Shown: positions 1 through 12,400 of the stretch, piece by piece
Numbering within the stretch: the stretch's first letter is position 1
Layout: the number at the start of each line of letters is the position of its first letter
NCBI GenBank assembly: GCA_948144175.1
Contig: CANXME010001990.1
Coordinates: 1,302,001-1,366,000, forward strand
DNA length: 64,000 bases
Origin: Closterium sp. NIES-65
Taxonomy: Eukaryota > Streptophyta > Zygnematophyceae > Desmidiales > Closteriaceae
Direction of reading: 5' to 3'
The notes under the pieces: generated by a model
The model's database searches: none
What the model was told of the DNA's origin: nothing
Seen by the model: only the letters and a program-made list of their open reading frames with translations
Translations under genes and position numbers: made by a program

Positions 1-104
1 TGTAGGCTATAGTGGGGTAGCACATTTGGGGTACAGCTCTCTAGGGTTTGTATTTGTACCCAACATTCACTTAGTCATTTCATTCCTGTTCTAGTATTCT
101 CACA
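1..104 (+). repeat. 3' part of a short copia-type LTR, cut by the window edge
   Basis: This stretch shares ordered blocks (TGTAGGCT, AGTGGGGTA, GGTACA, TAGGGTTT, CATTCCTGTTC) with the minus-strand reading of the 136-bp LTRs at 36665-36800 and 43744-43879, and it ends TTCTCACA where they end TTTCACA. About 30 bp of the 5' end should lie outside the window. No TGGTAT primer site follows, so it is a 3' LTR or a solo LTR rather than a 5' LTR. Confidence 0.55.
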
Positions 105-1239
105 GCAATTTCACATTGCACAACATCCTCCCGTCTGTTTGTACGAGTACGCTCGTGCGAATGCATTTGTGTGTGAATGGAATGTTCGTATGTTTCTTTG
201 CTTTCGCAATTCTCGCTTGATGCATTTGCAGGTACTCGCGCATTCTGCACTTCGGCACAACATTGTACGCGTTATGAACAGTACAAGCAGAAAGGACGAG
301 CTCGCAAAGGAACCCAAGATGGAAGCTTTGTGGTTCGGCTTACTTGATTGCGCAGATTCAGTTCTATCCAACTCGAAATTGTACTGTTTTGTTTGGTTGA
401 CTATAGTGTAGTAGGGCAGGCACTATAGAGGTACAATTTAGGTGAAGGTTGGATGTAGTTTGTCTGTATCTGCAGACTACAGGGCCAGGGGAAACCAGCG
501 GAACCAGCATTTGGCTGGTTGGGCAAAGACAAAGCAGGTTCGGTTTTTAGGACCTGAACCTGGTTGTTGTTTTCTGAGGTTGGAAAAACAGAACCAGAGA
601 TTGTTTACCAACTTACCACATGCTGTTTTGTCCAGCCAGGTTGGTTCTGTTGCTTGGATTTATTTGGGATCATCCCTGTTTGTTTCTTGGTTGATTCCCA
701 AGGTCCTTGCTAGCTAGAACTATTTATTCCTTCTCTGTTTGTACCTGGATATAGTGAAATTGATTCAAGCGAATTCCTTCCTTGCTAGAATTTTGTTTCT
801 ACGCGGTGTGACGGCGGAATGCTACCTGAGTCAACACTAGTATGCTAGCACCCCAGTGCTAGGCAAACACTGTACGAGTGATAACTCTGTAATCGCAGAA
901 CTTTTCTTGAGGCAACTTGGCTCATTTTAGAGCTCTTGGAGCGAGCTTCGATATAGGAAATTCTCAGCTTAATCCGATCGATGGTCTGCAAGATATGCTG
1001 CGCGACGTTCAAGGTGCTCTTGCTAATTTGGCTTAGTCATTCTTGATCCCTCTTTCTACAAACTCGGACCTGAGGATAGGGGCTGGTCTTGTACCAGGCA
1101 CCCAAGGACCCTTGGAGGTGACCCCGAGGAGAGGTTTTAAGTTTGATTAAGTCTTAGTAGCTTGAGTTTATTAGGCCCTTACACCAACAGCCTTCCGATT
1201 GCTGCTGCGTGGAGTCTCCTTATCCCAGGTCCCTAGTGA
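105..1239. other. No intact gene; probably decayed LINE ORF2 linker plus unassigned sequence
   Basis: No convincing reading frame is seen. The part next to 1240 continues the minus-strand endonuclease relic, with many stops in all frames. Small open frames between 111 and 717 lack any recognisable motif. Reverse-transcriptase motifs were looked for on the minus strand and not found. Confidence 0.4.
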
Positions 1240-1905
1240 AGTTGACTTGATCGTGAAAGCAATTTTAATGGCGAAAGCATGGTCTAAGATGAATTCCTCT
1301 GGCATCGTGTGAGCTGCGACCTCCTGGTGAGGGAGCAAGGAGCAAGAGACTAGGGCTCAATCAGTTCTAGAGCTTGTTTGTTTAGAGGCGGCATAGAAAT
1401 TGTACTCGAGTTTCTTTGGATGAAGCGTGCGGAAGGCGTCTGAAAGTTGGAAATGGCTGCAGCGCGAGATGAATCTGGCATTTTTTAACGGTGTCCGGGA
1501 CTGTGATATTTTGTCAAGGGTGGGGTCTTCTACTATGTTCAGGTCTCCTATGCGTGCGAGGTGGGATGGATTAAGTCTATGGCTGGGCCTTTTACGGATG
1601 ACTAGAAAGAGCTTCTAGAGGTTGCGTCAGTAGGGAAATACGTGGCTAACAGGGTAAAGGTAAGTCCAGGATAGCTAACTTCACCAACTATCACGCGGCC
1701 TGATGGGTGGATGGAGATAGGCTTGAGGGAGATGTTTGGGTTCCGAGTGAGTTATGCTACTCCTCCAGCTCTGTCTGTGGTGGTGTGGTTAAGACCGAGG
1801 AAAAAACCACTAAACCTCCAGTAAGGGTAGTCATCTGTTAGTCTAATGTCAAAGAGGATGAGAATGTCGTTGTGCGTATCCAAGTGGTAAGTCTGGATTG
1901 CTTGG
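1240..1905 (-). pseudogene. LINE ORF2 APE-type endonuclease relic, copy 1
   Basis: The minus strand translates, with stops and at least one frameshift near 1565, to an apurinic-endonuclease-like domain of non-LTR retrotransposons. Landmarks in order are an AGGVA block near 1768, a GDLN catalytic-loop motif near 1545, the SDAFRTLHP motif near 1440, and an LDHAFAI motif in the place of the usual SDH near 1290. This enzyme nicks target DNA to start target-primed reverse transcription. It follows the ORF1 relic at 2358-3462 on the same strand, the normal LINE order. No reverse transcriptase follows it. Identification rests on motif order and on the matching relic at 3960-4530. Confidence 0.6.
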
Positions 1906-2357
1906 TTCTGTAACCTAGGCCATAAACATTCAGGCCTGCTAAGGAGAGGAAATTTTTGTTATTCATTTGATTACTGGCTTGCAGCCCTTATTCATCCACA
2001 GGCTGAAGAAGGTTACAATGCTAACAACTAAACACCATCTGGCTATTGCGAGGAATACGCGACGCTCACTCTGCAGTCCCAGATCCCAAAGTCCTTCTTC
2101 AGATTGCTCAGGATGGTCTTGTCCATGGAGGCTTCGGTGGCAGAGCGTAGCTTCCCTAGGTTCAGCAGGTGAGTCGTAGAGGTAATGCGGTCTGAGGAAA
2201 ATCCTTCCTTTCGCTTTCCGGCAAGACACTTGCGTGCAAATCCATTCCTCTCGGTTGCTGCCGGTCGATATCAGCGCGATCGCATGGTCTTTCAGAATGG
2301 GGGTGACTAGAGTAGAGGTGCAGAGGGAGGCACTTGCGAGAGGTGCAACATGGATTG

Positions 2358-3462
2358 TTAGTAAGTATAAAAAAAGGGTAAGTGAGACTGTACGAAGCAG
2401 TTACCGTTGATGCAATGGACCTTCCCCAGGGTCAGAGACCACTTCCCTTCATTGTTCTGCCTCTTGGTGATGAACAGATAATGATGGATGTCATAATGTC
2501 CACCGCAAAGATGGCAGGTTAGTGCAAGGAAGTGAACCAGCAGCTTTGCTCCAACTTTCATCAAGCTGTCAACAATGTGACACCAACAGTAGCAATCTCC
2601 AGGGTGCTGGACCACCAAACCCTTAATCACGTCAGTGTCGGCTCCGGTGAGCGGGTGAGCAACACGATGAAAAACAAACCCTTCCTTGAAGGCAGTCTGC
2701 TTCTGCATCTTCAGCTTGAACCGCACCAGCAGATCCTTCAGCACATCCGGTACAATGTTAGCAGGTACGCGTTTGAAGAGCACCTCAATATCCATCGGAT
2801 TAGACGCTTTCTCCCTTAGGTAGGTGGAATCTCCTGTGTGCTGCCAGATGCATTTGTTCGCCGGTCCATTCGTCTTCTGGTACTTGAACAGGTAAAACTT
2901 GATGTCATGTGCGTCGCGCTCGACCAGGAAGGAGATCTGCAGCCGGCAGAAACGCATCTTGGCCACATCACCAGGCACCATCTCTTGGATGTTAGCAGTG
3001 ATGTCGGCGTTCTCCGTCAGCGATGAGCTCTAGACCTTCTTCATCAGAAGACGGATGGCACATGATTGCAGCGATCTCCTGAAACAACACCATCAAAATG
3101 AGTAAGATCGATGTAAAACGCATGTGAAAATCATCTTCCTTAGAAATGTCGATATCGCGTTCCTTCCCTGAATCGTCTTCCAGAAACTCCTCCACTTCCG
3201 CTGCTCGAGCCTAATGTCTCTGAATTTTCTCCTCCACTGACAGGCCACTACTGCTGGCGACATCAGTTTTCCCCGTTGCATCGACGTTTGCCGTCACCGT
3301 TGCCGTTGTTGCCATTATAGGCGACGCATTATCCGTATGCGCCGATGTCTGCTCCCCAGATTCCCCTCCAGCAGGAATCGGCACGGTGTCTTGATCCATC
3401 CAGCTGTCAATAGGAGGAACAACATCCACGTTGGTCTTTGTCACGCGGCCCTTAAGAGGCAT
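2358..3462 (-). pseudogene. LINE ORF1-like protein relic, copy 1
   Basis: The likely start is the ATG at 3462 (MPLKGRV...), matching the start of copy 2 at 5975 (MPSKGYRK...). The frame is broken around 3000-3210. The best preserved part (2981-2358, about 200 residues) has an RRM-like stretch followed by a zinc-knuckle-like cluster, CHLC then HH. LINE ORF1 proteins bind the element RNA and act as chaperones in the ribonucleoprotein. The LINE assignment comes from the endonuclease relic directly downstream and from the tandem homologue. The protein itself was not recognised as a named family. Confidence 0.5.
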
Positions 3463-3959
3463 GGTGCGATGATGATACAAGAGGAGCAGCAGCACGGATG
3501 TTGATGAACCTTGAAGAAACTGAAAAGCTTGTGAGGCTTCCATTGCTTGTGGACTGAGCACCACCTCCTTAAGAACTTTTTCTCTCTCTTTCAATTTGCA
3601 TTTTTGGTCAAAATGTTGGATTCCTGAGGTCGATGCCTTGGGATCATGACCAGGTTGTTGGGCTTTCTAGATATTGTTCCAGCTGAGAATGTTGTAATCC
3701 CAGGATAAACACGTTGGAGATGACAGACCAGACTCGCTTCAGATGTCATTCAGAAGTCTTGGTAGTTGCTTAGCTTGATAAGTGTTTGAAACAGTGAGCG
3801 GGACCCTACTAGCAGAGGATAAAATATCAGTGTAGTAGACATAAAATTTATATCCCTTGCTTCTTCACAAACTCAGGATTATAGTTCCTTTCTCATAGTT
3901 ACCAACTGATAAGTAACCTTCACGTAACAAGCTCTCGAAGTTACGCGGGGGAATCGATG

Positions 3960-4530
3960 GCGGCCTTGTCATTGTCATTTTTTGCCCCAAAAGTGGTCTA
4001 AATCCTCTCTTCCAAGGGTGCAGGGACCTGAAGGCGTCTGAGATCTGGAAGGCACTGCAATGGCAGAAAAGCCGATCGTTTTCATACGAGGATCCGTGCT
4101 TAGACTATCTGTCATTGAGAGAATTCTCAACTAGATTCAGGTCGCTAGTTATAAGAAGGTGAGACAAAGGCAGAATCTGGTCCATGATTGAACCTAATGT
4201 GTGAGATACGAAGGTGTGTCTAGATGATGGGTTGGCTGGGAATTAGATTGCTAATAACGTATTTTTGAAACCGTGTCCACGAGCACAGGTTTGCACGATT
4301 TTTCCAGATAAATGCGCGACCACGTCTCGAAAGCTAAAGTGCGGGTTCTTACCGAGGATCGCGATACCACCGGCCCTACTTAGTGTAGAGGCTGCGAAGG
4401 TGAAGGAGATCCAGTGAGAATGGTTAGTAATTAATAAAGTGTCTGTCAGTACAATGAAATTGGCCGTTTTCCTAGCCTAGTCGGACACTGGAACTTGCTT
4501 AATTCTGTCGCCCAAGACGTTCAAGTTCAA
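3960..4530 (-). pseudogene. LINE ORF2 APE-type endonuclease relic, copy 2
   Basis: One minus-strand frame reads through this interval with only three stops. It shows an N-terminal LNLNVLG block, AGGIAIL near 4365, SDLNLVEN near 4140 (the DxN catalytic pair), and SDAFRSLHP near 4030. This is the same domain and motif order as at 1240-1905, and the two align along their length, so they are two copies of one element. It follows the ORF1 relic at 4787-5975. About 370 bp further along, the ORF1 of copy 1 begins, so the reverse-transcriptase part of this copy is absent. Confidence 0.65.
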
Positions 4531-4786
4531 GTAAGGGTGTTTTTATGATTCATTGGGCAATAGACTTGTGACCCCTATGCTTCGACAGGGCGAGTGAGGC
4601 AACTACTCCGACAACTGAGAACACTATAGCTGTTGCTGCTGAGAATAGGCTGAGCGAATGAAGTGCTAGATCTTGTACTCTTTCTTGACTGGGCTGAGGC
4701 TTGCCTTCTTGAGGGTAATCTTGGTGGCGTTGCCTAGCTTCTTGAGGTGAATCAGGTGGTCCGCCGACCTGATGTGATCGATAGCT

Positions 4787-5975
4787 TCAATGAAGGATGA
4801 TCCATGCGCCTTCTTGCAGCCCATTTGAGTACATAACCACTCCTCTCTCTAGCTGCCGGTGGAGGTAAGCACAATTGCAGGGTCTTGCAGGATCGGCAGC
4901 ACCAGTATATTGACACGCAAGGAGGCTGCTGCGAAGAGCCATCAGCTGGTTATCGATGAGACCAATAGGTGAATGGGATAAGGTAACAAGATGCGATACA
5001 ATGTAGTTACTGTTAATCCTCCAAACCCTTCCCAAGGTCAGGTTCCATTTCCGGATGTTGTGTTGCCGGTCCGTGACATGTGCGTTGTGGTGCTTATCCT
5101 CGTGCTGACCATTACAGAGTTTGCAGGACAGCAACGGGTAGTGGATCAGGATGTGCTTCTCCGGTTCATATGGGTCGTTGATCGTGTGACACCAGCGTAG
5201 CTTACCACCCCGGTTAGGAACCACCAGCATTTTAACGACATCTTTGTCAGCACGAGTGATCGGGTGCATAACTATTTGAAAGCAGATACCTGCCTTGTAG
5301 ATTGGTTGTTGGCTGATCTTCAGTTTGTAGTGAGCCAGTAGACACTGCAGAGCTTCGAGAGCAACGGAGGATGAAAAATTAGTGAAGATGACCTCCATGG
5401 CGAGCGGGTTGGAGGGCCTCTCCCTGATGAAGGCCGGGTCATCGATGTGGTACCAATAGAGTCCGGTGACGTTGCCGTTCACCCTCTAATAATCCACCTC
5501 GTGTTGCCATTTGCTTAGTGCATCCCCTTCCAACAAGAAAGAGGCCTGGAGTCAGCAAAAGCGGATGTTTGCAATGTACGCCAGTTGCAAAATCCGGAAC
5601 TCTGATGTGTTAGCGACATCATCAGACAGTGGACACAACAGAGTCAAGTTGGGCCAGGATGAAAGGGACGAGCAGGATGGCTATGTGTCTCAGCTTGCAG
5701 ATCTCGTCGGCCTAGAAACCAATATCGAGCTTGTCGTTTGAGTCATCCATGACCTCTTCTTCTAGGTCATCAGATGCCATCTTGAGCCTGCTTTCCACTC
5801 AAAGGCCAAAGGAATCCACTTCATTGTTATTGATGGCATGATCGGGTTTAATTGCCTCGTATTCCTTCTTCCCCTCTTCTGTCTTGTCACCAGAGTCCAA
5901 CACCTTGTCAACCAGTGTGTTTGAGTCAGGCACCATAGGCTCCGTGGTAACCTTGCGATATCCCTTCGACGGCAT
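4787..5975 (-). pseudogene. LINE ORF1-like protein relic, copy 2
   Basis: The presumed start is the ATG at 5975 (MPSKGYRK...). The frame meets stops near 5799 and is open again as a 231-residue stretch from 5482 to 4787. It is clearly homologous to copy 1: both share an HPxTxADxDVxK core, a W-C-H block and a zinc-knuckle-like cluster (here CKLC, then H and H). The role would be RNA binding in a LINE ribonucleoprotein. Broken frames make it non-functional. A run of 14 T (6074-6087), poly-A on the element strand, lies just upstream. Confidence 0.5.
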
Positions 5976-6073
5976 CTTATACTGATGATAGTTGGAATAA
6001 GCTGACCTTGGTGAAGGGACTAAGTCGACAAGTGATGTTGAAGCACAAGGTATTGCCATCTTAAGCGGACGAG

Positions 6074-6087
6074 TTTTTTTTTTTTTT
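6074..6087 (-). repeat. Poly-A run (T14 on + strand) between LINE relic and element I
   Basis: Fourteen T on the + strand. On the minus strand it is an A-run about 100 bp upstream of the ORF1 start of LINE copy 2. It could be the tail of an older retroposed insertion or the target of the LINE. The sequence does not decide. Confidence 0.5.
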
Positions 6088-6159
6088 CCTTAGTTTACGA
6101 GGTGGAGATCTTGGCAGAAGATAATATGGGACGAGACCATCTTGATAGAGTGTAGACCA

Positions 6160-6197
6160 CATCACAAAAATCCTGCATCCGGAAAACCGATGAAAAA
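6160..6197 (+). repeat. Left terminal inverted repeat of element I
   Basis: Starts CATCACAAAAATCCTGCATC. Aligns over about 37 bp, with roughly three quarters identity and one or two gaps, to the inward reading of the right end (29902 back to 29866) and to the left end of element II (48531-48569). Homology starts abruptly at CATCAC; the preceding bases differ at all three ends. Confidence 0.65.
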
Positions 6198-7174
6198 AGT
6201 TGCTTTGGAGTTTTGTCGAATGATTCATGAACGACGTTTTTCGAACGCTTTTATGAGAAAGTATAGGTTGCTTTCCAAATGCTTTCTTGAACGCTTTTCA
6301 AATGCTTCTCCAATGCTTTTCAGTTCAAACCTGCCAGGTGAACACCTTCGAAAGAAGTTTGGTACAAGTTTCCGCAGAGCAATTTCGAAGATCGGATCTC
6401 ATTGCAATGTACTCTTTATGGGATTTCGGGTTCATTAAAATAAGTTTATGTAGGAGACTTGCACGACCTTATATGTAATTTAAAACTATGTTAAGTTGCC
6501 TCAATCTTGCATTACAAATGAACAATACAGAAGCTTTGGTAAAAGCTGATAATTCCACCCTAAAAACGCACATAAAACAGCATCCTAAACCCTCTGTGCC
6601 TAGTCAGTTAGGTTGAGCTGCATCATCCTACGACCTGCTTAGCATGCTCCAGTACACTATGTCTTCCACCGAACCCCATCTTTGGTGCTCTAGGTTGACC
6701 TTGCCCCTGCGTCCACTGCTTCATTGCATGCTCTGCCCTCTCATGCGTCTGCTGCTCCGCCCCTGGCGCTCCCCAGTCATGCCTTTACTGCTGCTTGCTC
6801 CAGTCATGCCTAACCTGCTGCCCCCCTTGTGCACTCCCCTCTATCTGCTTGTGCCTTTTCTGCTGCCCCCCCAACTCTCTCAACTCATGCCTTTTCTGCT
6901 GCACCCTCTTGCACTATCTGGTTGCCTTGCTGGTTGCCCACCCTTGGACACTCCTCACATTGTCTCTACTGCTGCCCCCCTTGCTGACTCCACGCTTTTG
7001 CCGCCCGTGCTACTCCCCATGCTGACTCTACTTTCTTGCCTGGCGTGCTGCCCCCCTAGCTGTCTCCACCAATGCCTCTACCTCCGTTTTGATGTCTCCT
7101 CGCAAGTGTGTGATGCCTATCCTGCTGCCCCCCCTTGTAAACTCCACTCATGCCTCATCTGCTGCCCCCCTTGT
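6198..7174. other. Subterminal region of element I and ORF2 3' flank
   Basis: 6198-6330 contains repeated short motifs such as CGAACGCTTTT, TGAACGCTTTT and CCAAATGCTTT, reminiscent of the subterminal repeats of CACTA-type elements. From about 6640 to 7174 the + strand is pyrimidine-rich with repeated CTGCTGCCCCCC. The long + strand open frame across it is antisense low-complexity reading and not a gene. Confidence 0.45.
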
Positions 7175-7624
7175 TTAGTCGCCCCATCGCTTGACCCTCT
7201 TGCCTCCCCGGCGTTTGCCACTCTTGTGTCTTTTGCCCCTCCTTCGCTCCTGGCCCCCCCCCTTCTCATCCTCATCCTCATCCTCTTCCTCCTCTTCCAC
7301 TTCTTCCTCCTCTACCTCTTCCCTCCTGCTTCCCTTGCCTCCGCCTCTTTTGGGCTTTCTGCCCTTCCTCCTCTCCTGCCCCCTATGATTTTCATCCGCC
7401 TGCTCCCCCTCCTCCTCCTCCTCATCCTCTTCCTCTTCCCCCTTGCTTCCTTTGATTTTCCCTCTCTTCTGCCTTCTGCCCTTCCTAAGCTCCCGCCCCC
7501 CCCGTTCCACATCCTCCTCCTCCTCTTCCTCATCCTCATCCTCTTGCTCATCCCTCTTGCCTCCCCTGCTTTTGCATCTCTTGTGCCTTTTGCTCTTCCT
7601 CCGCTCCTGCCCCCACTGTTCCTC

Positions 7625-7714
7625 CTCCTCCTCATCCTCCTCCTCCTTCTCCTCCTCCTCCTCCTCCTCCTCCTCCTCCTCCTCCTCCTCCTCCTCCTCC
7701 TCCTCCTCCTCCTC
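7625..7714. repeat. (TCC)n microsatellite coding poly-Glu
   Basis: Near-perfect TCC/CTC triplet run on +. On the minus strand it reads as GAG codons inside the last ORF2 exon and encodes a run of about 30 Glu in the acidic tail. Confidence 0.9.
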
Positions 7715-8459
7715 CTGATCCTCGTCATCCTCCTCGTCATCCGTCTTCAAGTCCTCCGCGTCGTACACCTCCTGCTCTTCCTCCTTCAAGTCCTTCTTCT
7801 CCTCGTCAGGCACGGCCTTCCCCTTGAACGCCTCAAATCCTGACTCGTGAACATACAGGCCACGGTCGCCCCACTTGAAGCCCTGCACGACTGTGTTGTA
7901 CACGGGGGTGTGGCGTGTGAAGTGGTCCTTGATAATCCACTGCACATTTCGGTGCAAACCCGTCATCCACTCGGTGTTCTTGCGGTGGGAGTTCGAGACG
8001 TTCCAGTCGGTCTTCTTAACCTTTGCCAAGCCCTGGTCAATCTGAAAAAGCGTAGCAAAGTATGGGAAAGAGGGGAAATAGAGACATATGTGGACACTGA
8101 CGGAGTAGAGTTCACGGGCTGCGCAAATAGCCCCACATTCCAGTCTGGCGGGCAAGAATTGCAAGCAAAGCTAGAGCGAACTGACGGGAGAGCAATAATG
8201 CCTTACCACCATGATTGACCAGGCAATGTGGTAGGCTTTGACGCACACCCGGCGCCCGACACAGAGATTCTGAAATGCTTCCCGGACCGCATCTACAAAC
8301 CGGCCGTTGGCAAACGGGAGCCCGTCTCTGCTGTTTCCCCACGAGCCGACCCGCTGATTCCCTCCTGCGCGCACGCAGGACAAGGCGGGGACGAAGATCA
8401 TGCACGACATGGTTAGGGGTTGTCCAAAGGGTATGGACGAAGTGGAGGGCGGTATAGAA

Positions 8460-8660
8460 TGAATGGAGGGTTGGCTGGAGGGCAGTAGAGCAGGGAAGGG
8501 CGGGAGAGAAGGGGAGGGCAGGGGAGAGGGGGAGGGCAGGAGAGACATGGAGGGCGGGAGAGAAGGGGAGGGCTGAAGAGAAATGGAGGGAGGGAGAGAA
8601 CGGGATGGCGGGAGGGAAGGGGAGAGCTGTAGATTAAAGGGGGGGCGGGAGAAGGGGAGA
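8460..8660. repeat. Purine-rich minisatellite in ORF2 intron 3
   Basis: Degenerate units of about 17-20 bp built on GGGAGAGAAGGGGAGGGC fill part of the intron between exons 9184-8854 and 8364-8207. On the sense (minus) strand it is pyrimidine-rich. Confidence 0.7.
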
Positions 8661-9259
8661 GTGGGAGAAGAACCAACGTTAAGCTGTCATGCGGATGTGA
8701 CTGCACATGCGCTACAAGCCTGGGCAAGGAGAGCAGGTATGTAGTTGCGTGCCACAGTGGGGATGCATTAGGGTAAGTTGTTCATCATCGTCACGAGGGG
8801 TGCACGAGCAGATGAAATGAATGGTGAAGTAAAACAGAAACGCGCGTTCTCACTCGGTTGGTATTTTCTCCACATCTTCTTCTTCTTGGTGCCCATCCAG
8901 AGATCGGCTGCACGCAAGCCTTGCACATTCTTGCCGAAAGTTACAAGCACACTGCGCTTGAGGTGGAAGCCACGATCGTTCTTCCATGACGTCCAAGCGC
9001 GTTTGAAGCCGTTGACGATGTTTTTGTCTTCCATAGCCTCTCGCAGCTGCATCAGCTTAATTATGTGCGTCTCACTGATAACCTGATACAAAACCTGAAG
9101 GCGCTGTTCGAGCGTTGGGTAGAAGTCTATGGCATCATCTGGCCATTCTAGGCACATCCGGTCCCGCCCCACAGCGAAATGAACCTATGACGGACGGGTG
9201 GATTGGAAACGTAAAATTGAGTGATGCCTCCGAATGAAGGGCGAAATTCAGAGGTTGAG

Positions 9260-12200
9260 AGAGAGGGCTGTTGCCATCACTGCGCTGCATGGCTCCCATA
9301 CCAACAACAGCACCATGAACATGGGCTCTGGAAGAGGTGGGGGAGGGATGGGAGAGAGGGTGCAGGGAGAGGAAGGATAGCTGCTATGGTGAGCTATCAC
9401 TCCGCCGCATGACACCCACCCCACCACCAGCACCATGAACAGGAGCTCTGGTTGAGGTAGGGGAGCGATGGTCGAGTGAGAGGGGAGAGAGAGGGGATAA
9501 AATAGTCAGAGCGAAAGACGGGATAGTAGGCAGAGTGAGAGGGCACCGTACGCCCAGCGCGAGGGTCCATCTTCTCCTCGTACGAGGAGTCTCAACTTCC
9601 ACTGCAGCCACCCCCCTGCACGCTACGCCGCATGCCACTCGCGTGACCAGCAGCACCTTTTACAGTGGCTCTGGACGAGGAGGGAGAGGGACGGGATAGA
9701 GAGGGGAGGGAGGAGCGGCGGACAGAAAGGGGGCCGCGTGGGATTGACGGATACGGCTTCCTCTATTCCCTCCGCCGCATGACACCCACACCACCCCCAG
9801 CACCATGAACAGGGGCTCTCGCAGAGGGCGGGGAGGGATGGGAGAGAGAGGGGAGTGAGATGAAGGATGACTTCTATGCTTAGCTATCCTCCGCCACACG
9901 ACATGTATTCCACACCACACCCAGCACCATGAACATGGGCTCTCGCAGAGGGAGGGGAGGGATGGGAGAGAGCGGGGAGTGAGATAAAGGATGACTGCTA
10001 TGCTTAGCTATCCCTCCGCCGCATGACACCCACACCACCCCCAACACCATGAACATGGGCTCTCGCAGAGGGAGGGGAGGGATGGGAAGGATAACTGCTG
10101 CGATTTACGATCACTCCGCCACATGACACCCACCCCACCACCAGCACCATGCACAGGAGCTCTGGTTGAGGTAGGGGAGCGATGCACGAGTGAGAGGGGA
10201 GAGAGGGGGGATAAAATAGTCAGAGCGAAAGACGGGAGAGTAGGCACATTGAGAGGGCACCGTTCGCCCAGCGCGAGGGTCCATGTTCTCCTCGTACGAG
10301 GAGTCTCAACTTCCACTGCAGCCACCCCCCTGCACGCTACGCCGCATGCCACACGCGTGACCAGCAGCACCTTTTACAGTGGCTCTGGACGACGAGGGAG
10401 AGGGGCGGGATAGAGAGGGGAGGGAGGAGCGGCGGACAGAAAGGGGGCTGCGTGGGATTGACGGATACGGCTTCCTCTATTCCCTCCGCCGCATGACACC
10501 CACACCACCCCCAGCACCATGAACAGGGGCTCTCGCAGAGGGCAGGGAGGGATGGGAGAGAGAGGGGAGTGAGATGAAGGATGACTGCTATGCTTAGCTA
10601 TCCTCCGCCACACGACATGTATTCCACACCACACCCAGCACCATGAACATGGGCTCTCGCAGAGGGAGGGGAGGGATGGGAGAGAGCGGGGAGTGAGATA
10701 AAGGATGACTGCTATGCTTAGCTATCCCTCCGCCGCATGACACCCACACCACCCCCAGCACCATGAACATGGGCTCTCGTAGAGGGAGGGGAGGGATGGG
10801 AGAGAGGGGGGAGGGATGGGAAGGATAACTGCTGCGCTTTACGATCACTCCGCCACATGACACCCACCCCACCACCAGCACCATGAACAGGAGCTCTGGT
10901 TGAGGTAGGGGAGCGATGCACGAGTGAGAGGGGAGAGAGGGGGGATACAATAGTCAGAGCGAAAGACGGGAGAGTAGGCACATTGAGAGGGCACCGTACG
11001 CCCAGCGCGAGGGTCCATCTTCTCCTCGTACGAGGAGTCTCAACTTCCACTGCAGCCACCCCCCTGCACGCTACGCCGCATGCCACACGCTTGACCAGCA
11101 GCACCTTTTACAGTGGCTCTGGACGAGGAGGGAGAGGGACGGGATAGAGAGGGGAGGGAGGAGCGGCGGACAGAAAGGGGGCCGCGTGGGATTGACGGAT
11201 ACGGCTTCCTCTATTCCCTCCGCCGCATGACACCCACACCACCCCCAGCACCATGAACAGGGGCTCTCGTAGAGGGCGGGGAGGGATGGGAGAGAGAGGG
11301 GAGTGAGATGAAAGATGACTGCTATGCTTAGCTATCCTCCGCCACACGACATGTATTCCACACCACACCCAGCACCATGAACATGGGCTCTCGCAGAGGG
11401 AGGGGAGGGATGGGAGAGAGCGGGGAGTGAGATAAAGGATGACTGCTATGCTTAGCTATCCCTCCGCCGCATGACACCCACACCACCCCCAGCACCATGA
11501 ACATGGGCTCTCGCAGAGGGAGGGGAGGGATGGGAGAGAGGGGGGAGGGATGGGAAGGATAACTGCTGCGCTTTACGATCACTCCGCCACATGACACCCA
11601 CCCCACCACCAGCACCATGAACAGGAGCTCTGGTTGAGGTAGGGGAGCGATGCACGAGTGAGAGGGGAGAGAGGGGGGATAAAATAGTCAGAGCGAAAGA
11701 CGGTAGAGTAAGCACATTGAGAGGGCACCGTACGCCCAGCACGAGGGTCCATGTTCTCCTCGTACGAGGAGTCTCAACTTCCACTGCAGCCACCCCCCTG
11801 CACGCTACGTTGCATGCCACACGCGTGACCAGCAGCACCTTTTACAGTGGCTCTGGACGAGGAGGGAGAGGGACGGGATAGAGAGGGGAGGGAGGAGCGG
11901 CGGACAGAAAGGGGGCCGCGTGGGATTGACGGATACGGCTTCCTCTATTCCCTCCGCCGCATGACACCCACACCACCCCCAGCACCATGAACAGGGGCTC
12001 TCGCAGAGGGCGGGGAGGGATGGGAGAGAGAGGGGAGTGAGATGAAGGATGACTGCTATGCTTAGCTATCCTCCGCCACACGACATGTATTCCACACCAC
12101 ACCCAGCACCATGAACATGGGCTCTCGCAGAGGGAGGGGAGGGATGGGAGAGAGCGGGGAGTGAGATAAAGGATGACTGCTATGCTTAGCTATCCCTCCG

Positions 12201-12400
12201 CCGCATGACACCCACACCACCACCAGCACCAGGAACAGGGGCTCTAGAAGAGCTAGGCGAGGGATGGGAGAGAGGGTGGAGGGATAGGAAGGATTACTGA
12301 CACAATGAGCTATCCTTGCGCCGCGTGCCACCCACACCAGCACCAGCACCATGAACAGGGGCTCTGGTTTAGGGTGGGAAGGGATGGGAGAGAGGGGCCA
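9260..12400. repeat. Higher-order satellite (about 734-bp unit) inside ORF2 intron 2
   Basis: Monomers of about 100-140 bp, each with a CCGCCGCATGACACCCAC-like box, an AGCACCATGAACA box and a GAGGGATGGGAGAGAG box, are arranged into a larger unit. The same open stretch recurs at 9656, 10370, 11104 and 11838 on the minus strand, spacings of 714, 734 and 734 bp. The array occupies most of the 3.46-kb intron 12644-9185, whose donor (AAG then GTGAGA) and acceptor (CATAG) join exons in phase. The many open frames across it are repeat artefacts. Confidence 0.85.

Noticed and set aside
400-440. Second LTR-like fragment (TGTAGTAGGGCAGG...)
   Set aside because: Resembles the LTR core only over short words and lacks TG..CA ends or a duplication.
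6644-7843. 399-codon + strand open frame, Leu/Pro-rich
   Set aside because: It is antisense to the acidic tail of ORF2 and to C-rich flank; composition follows from (TCC)n repeats and no domain is present.
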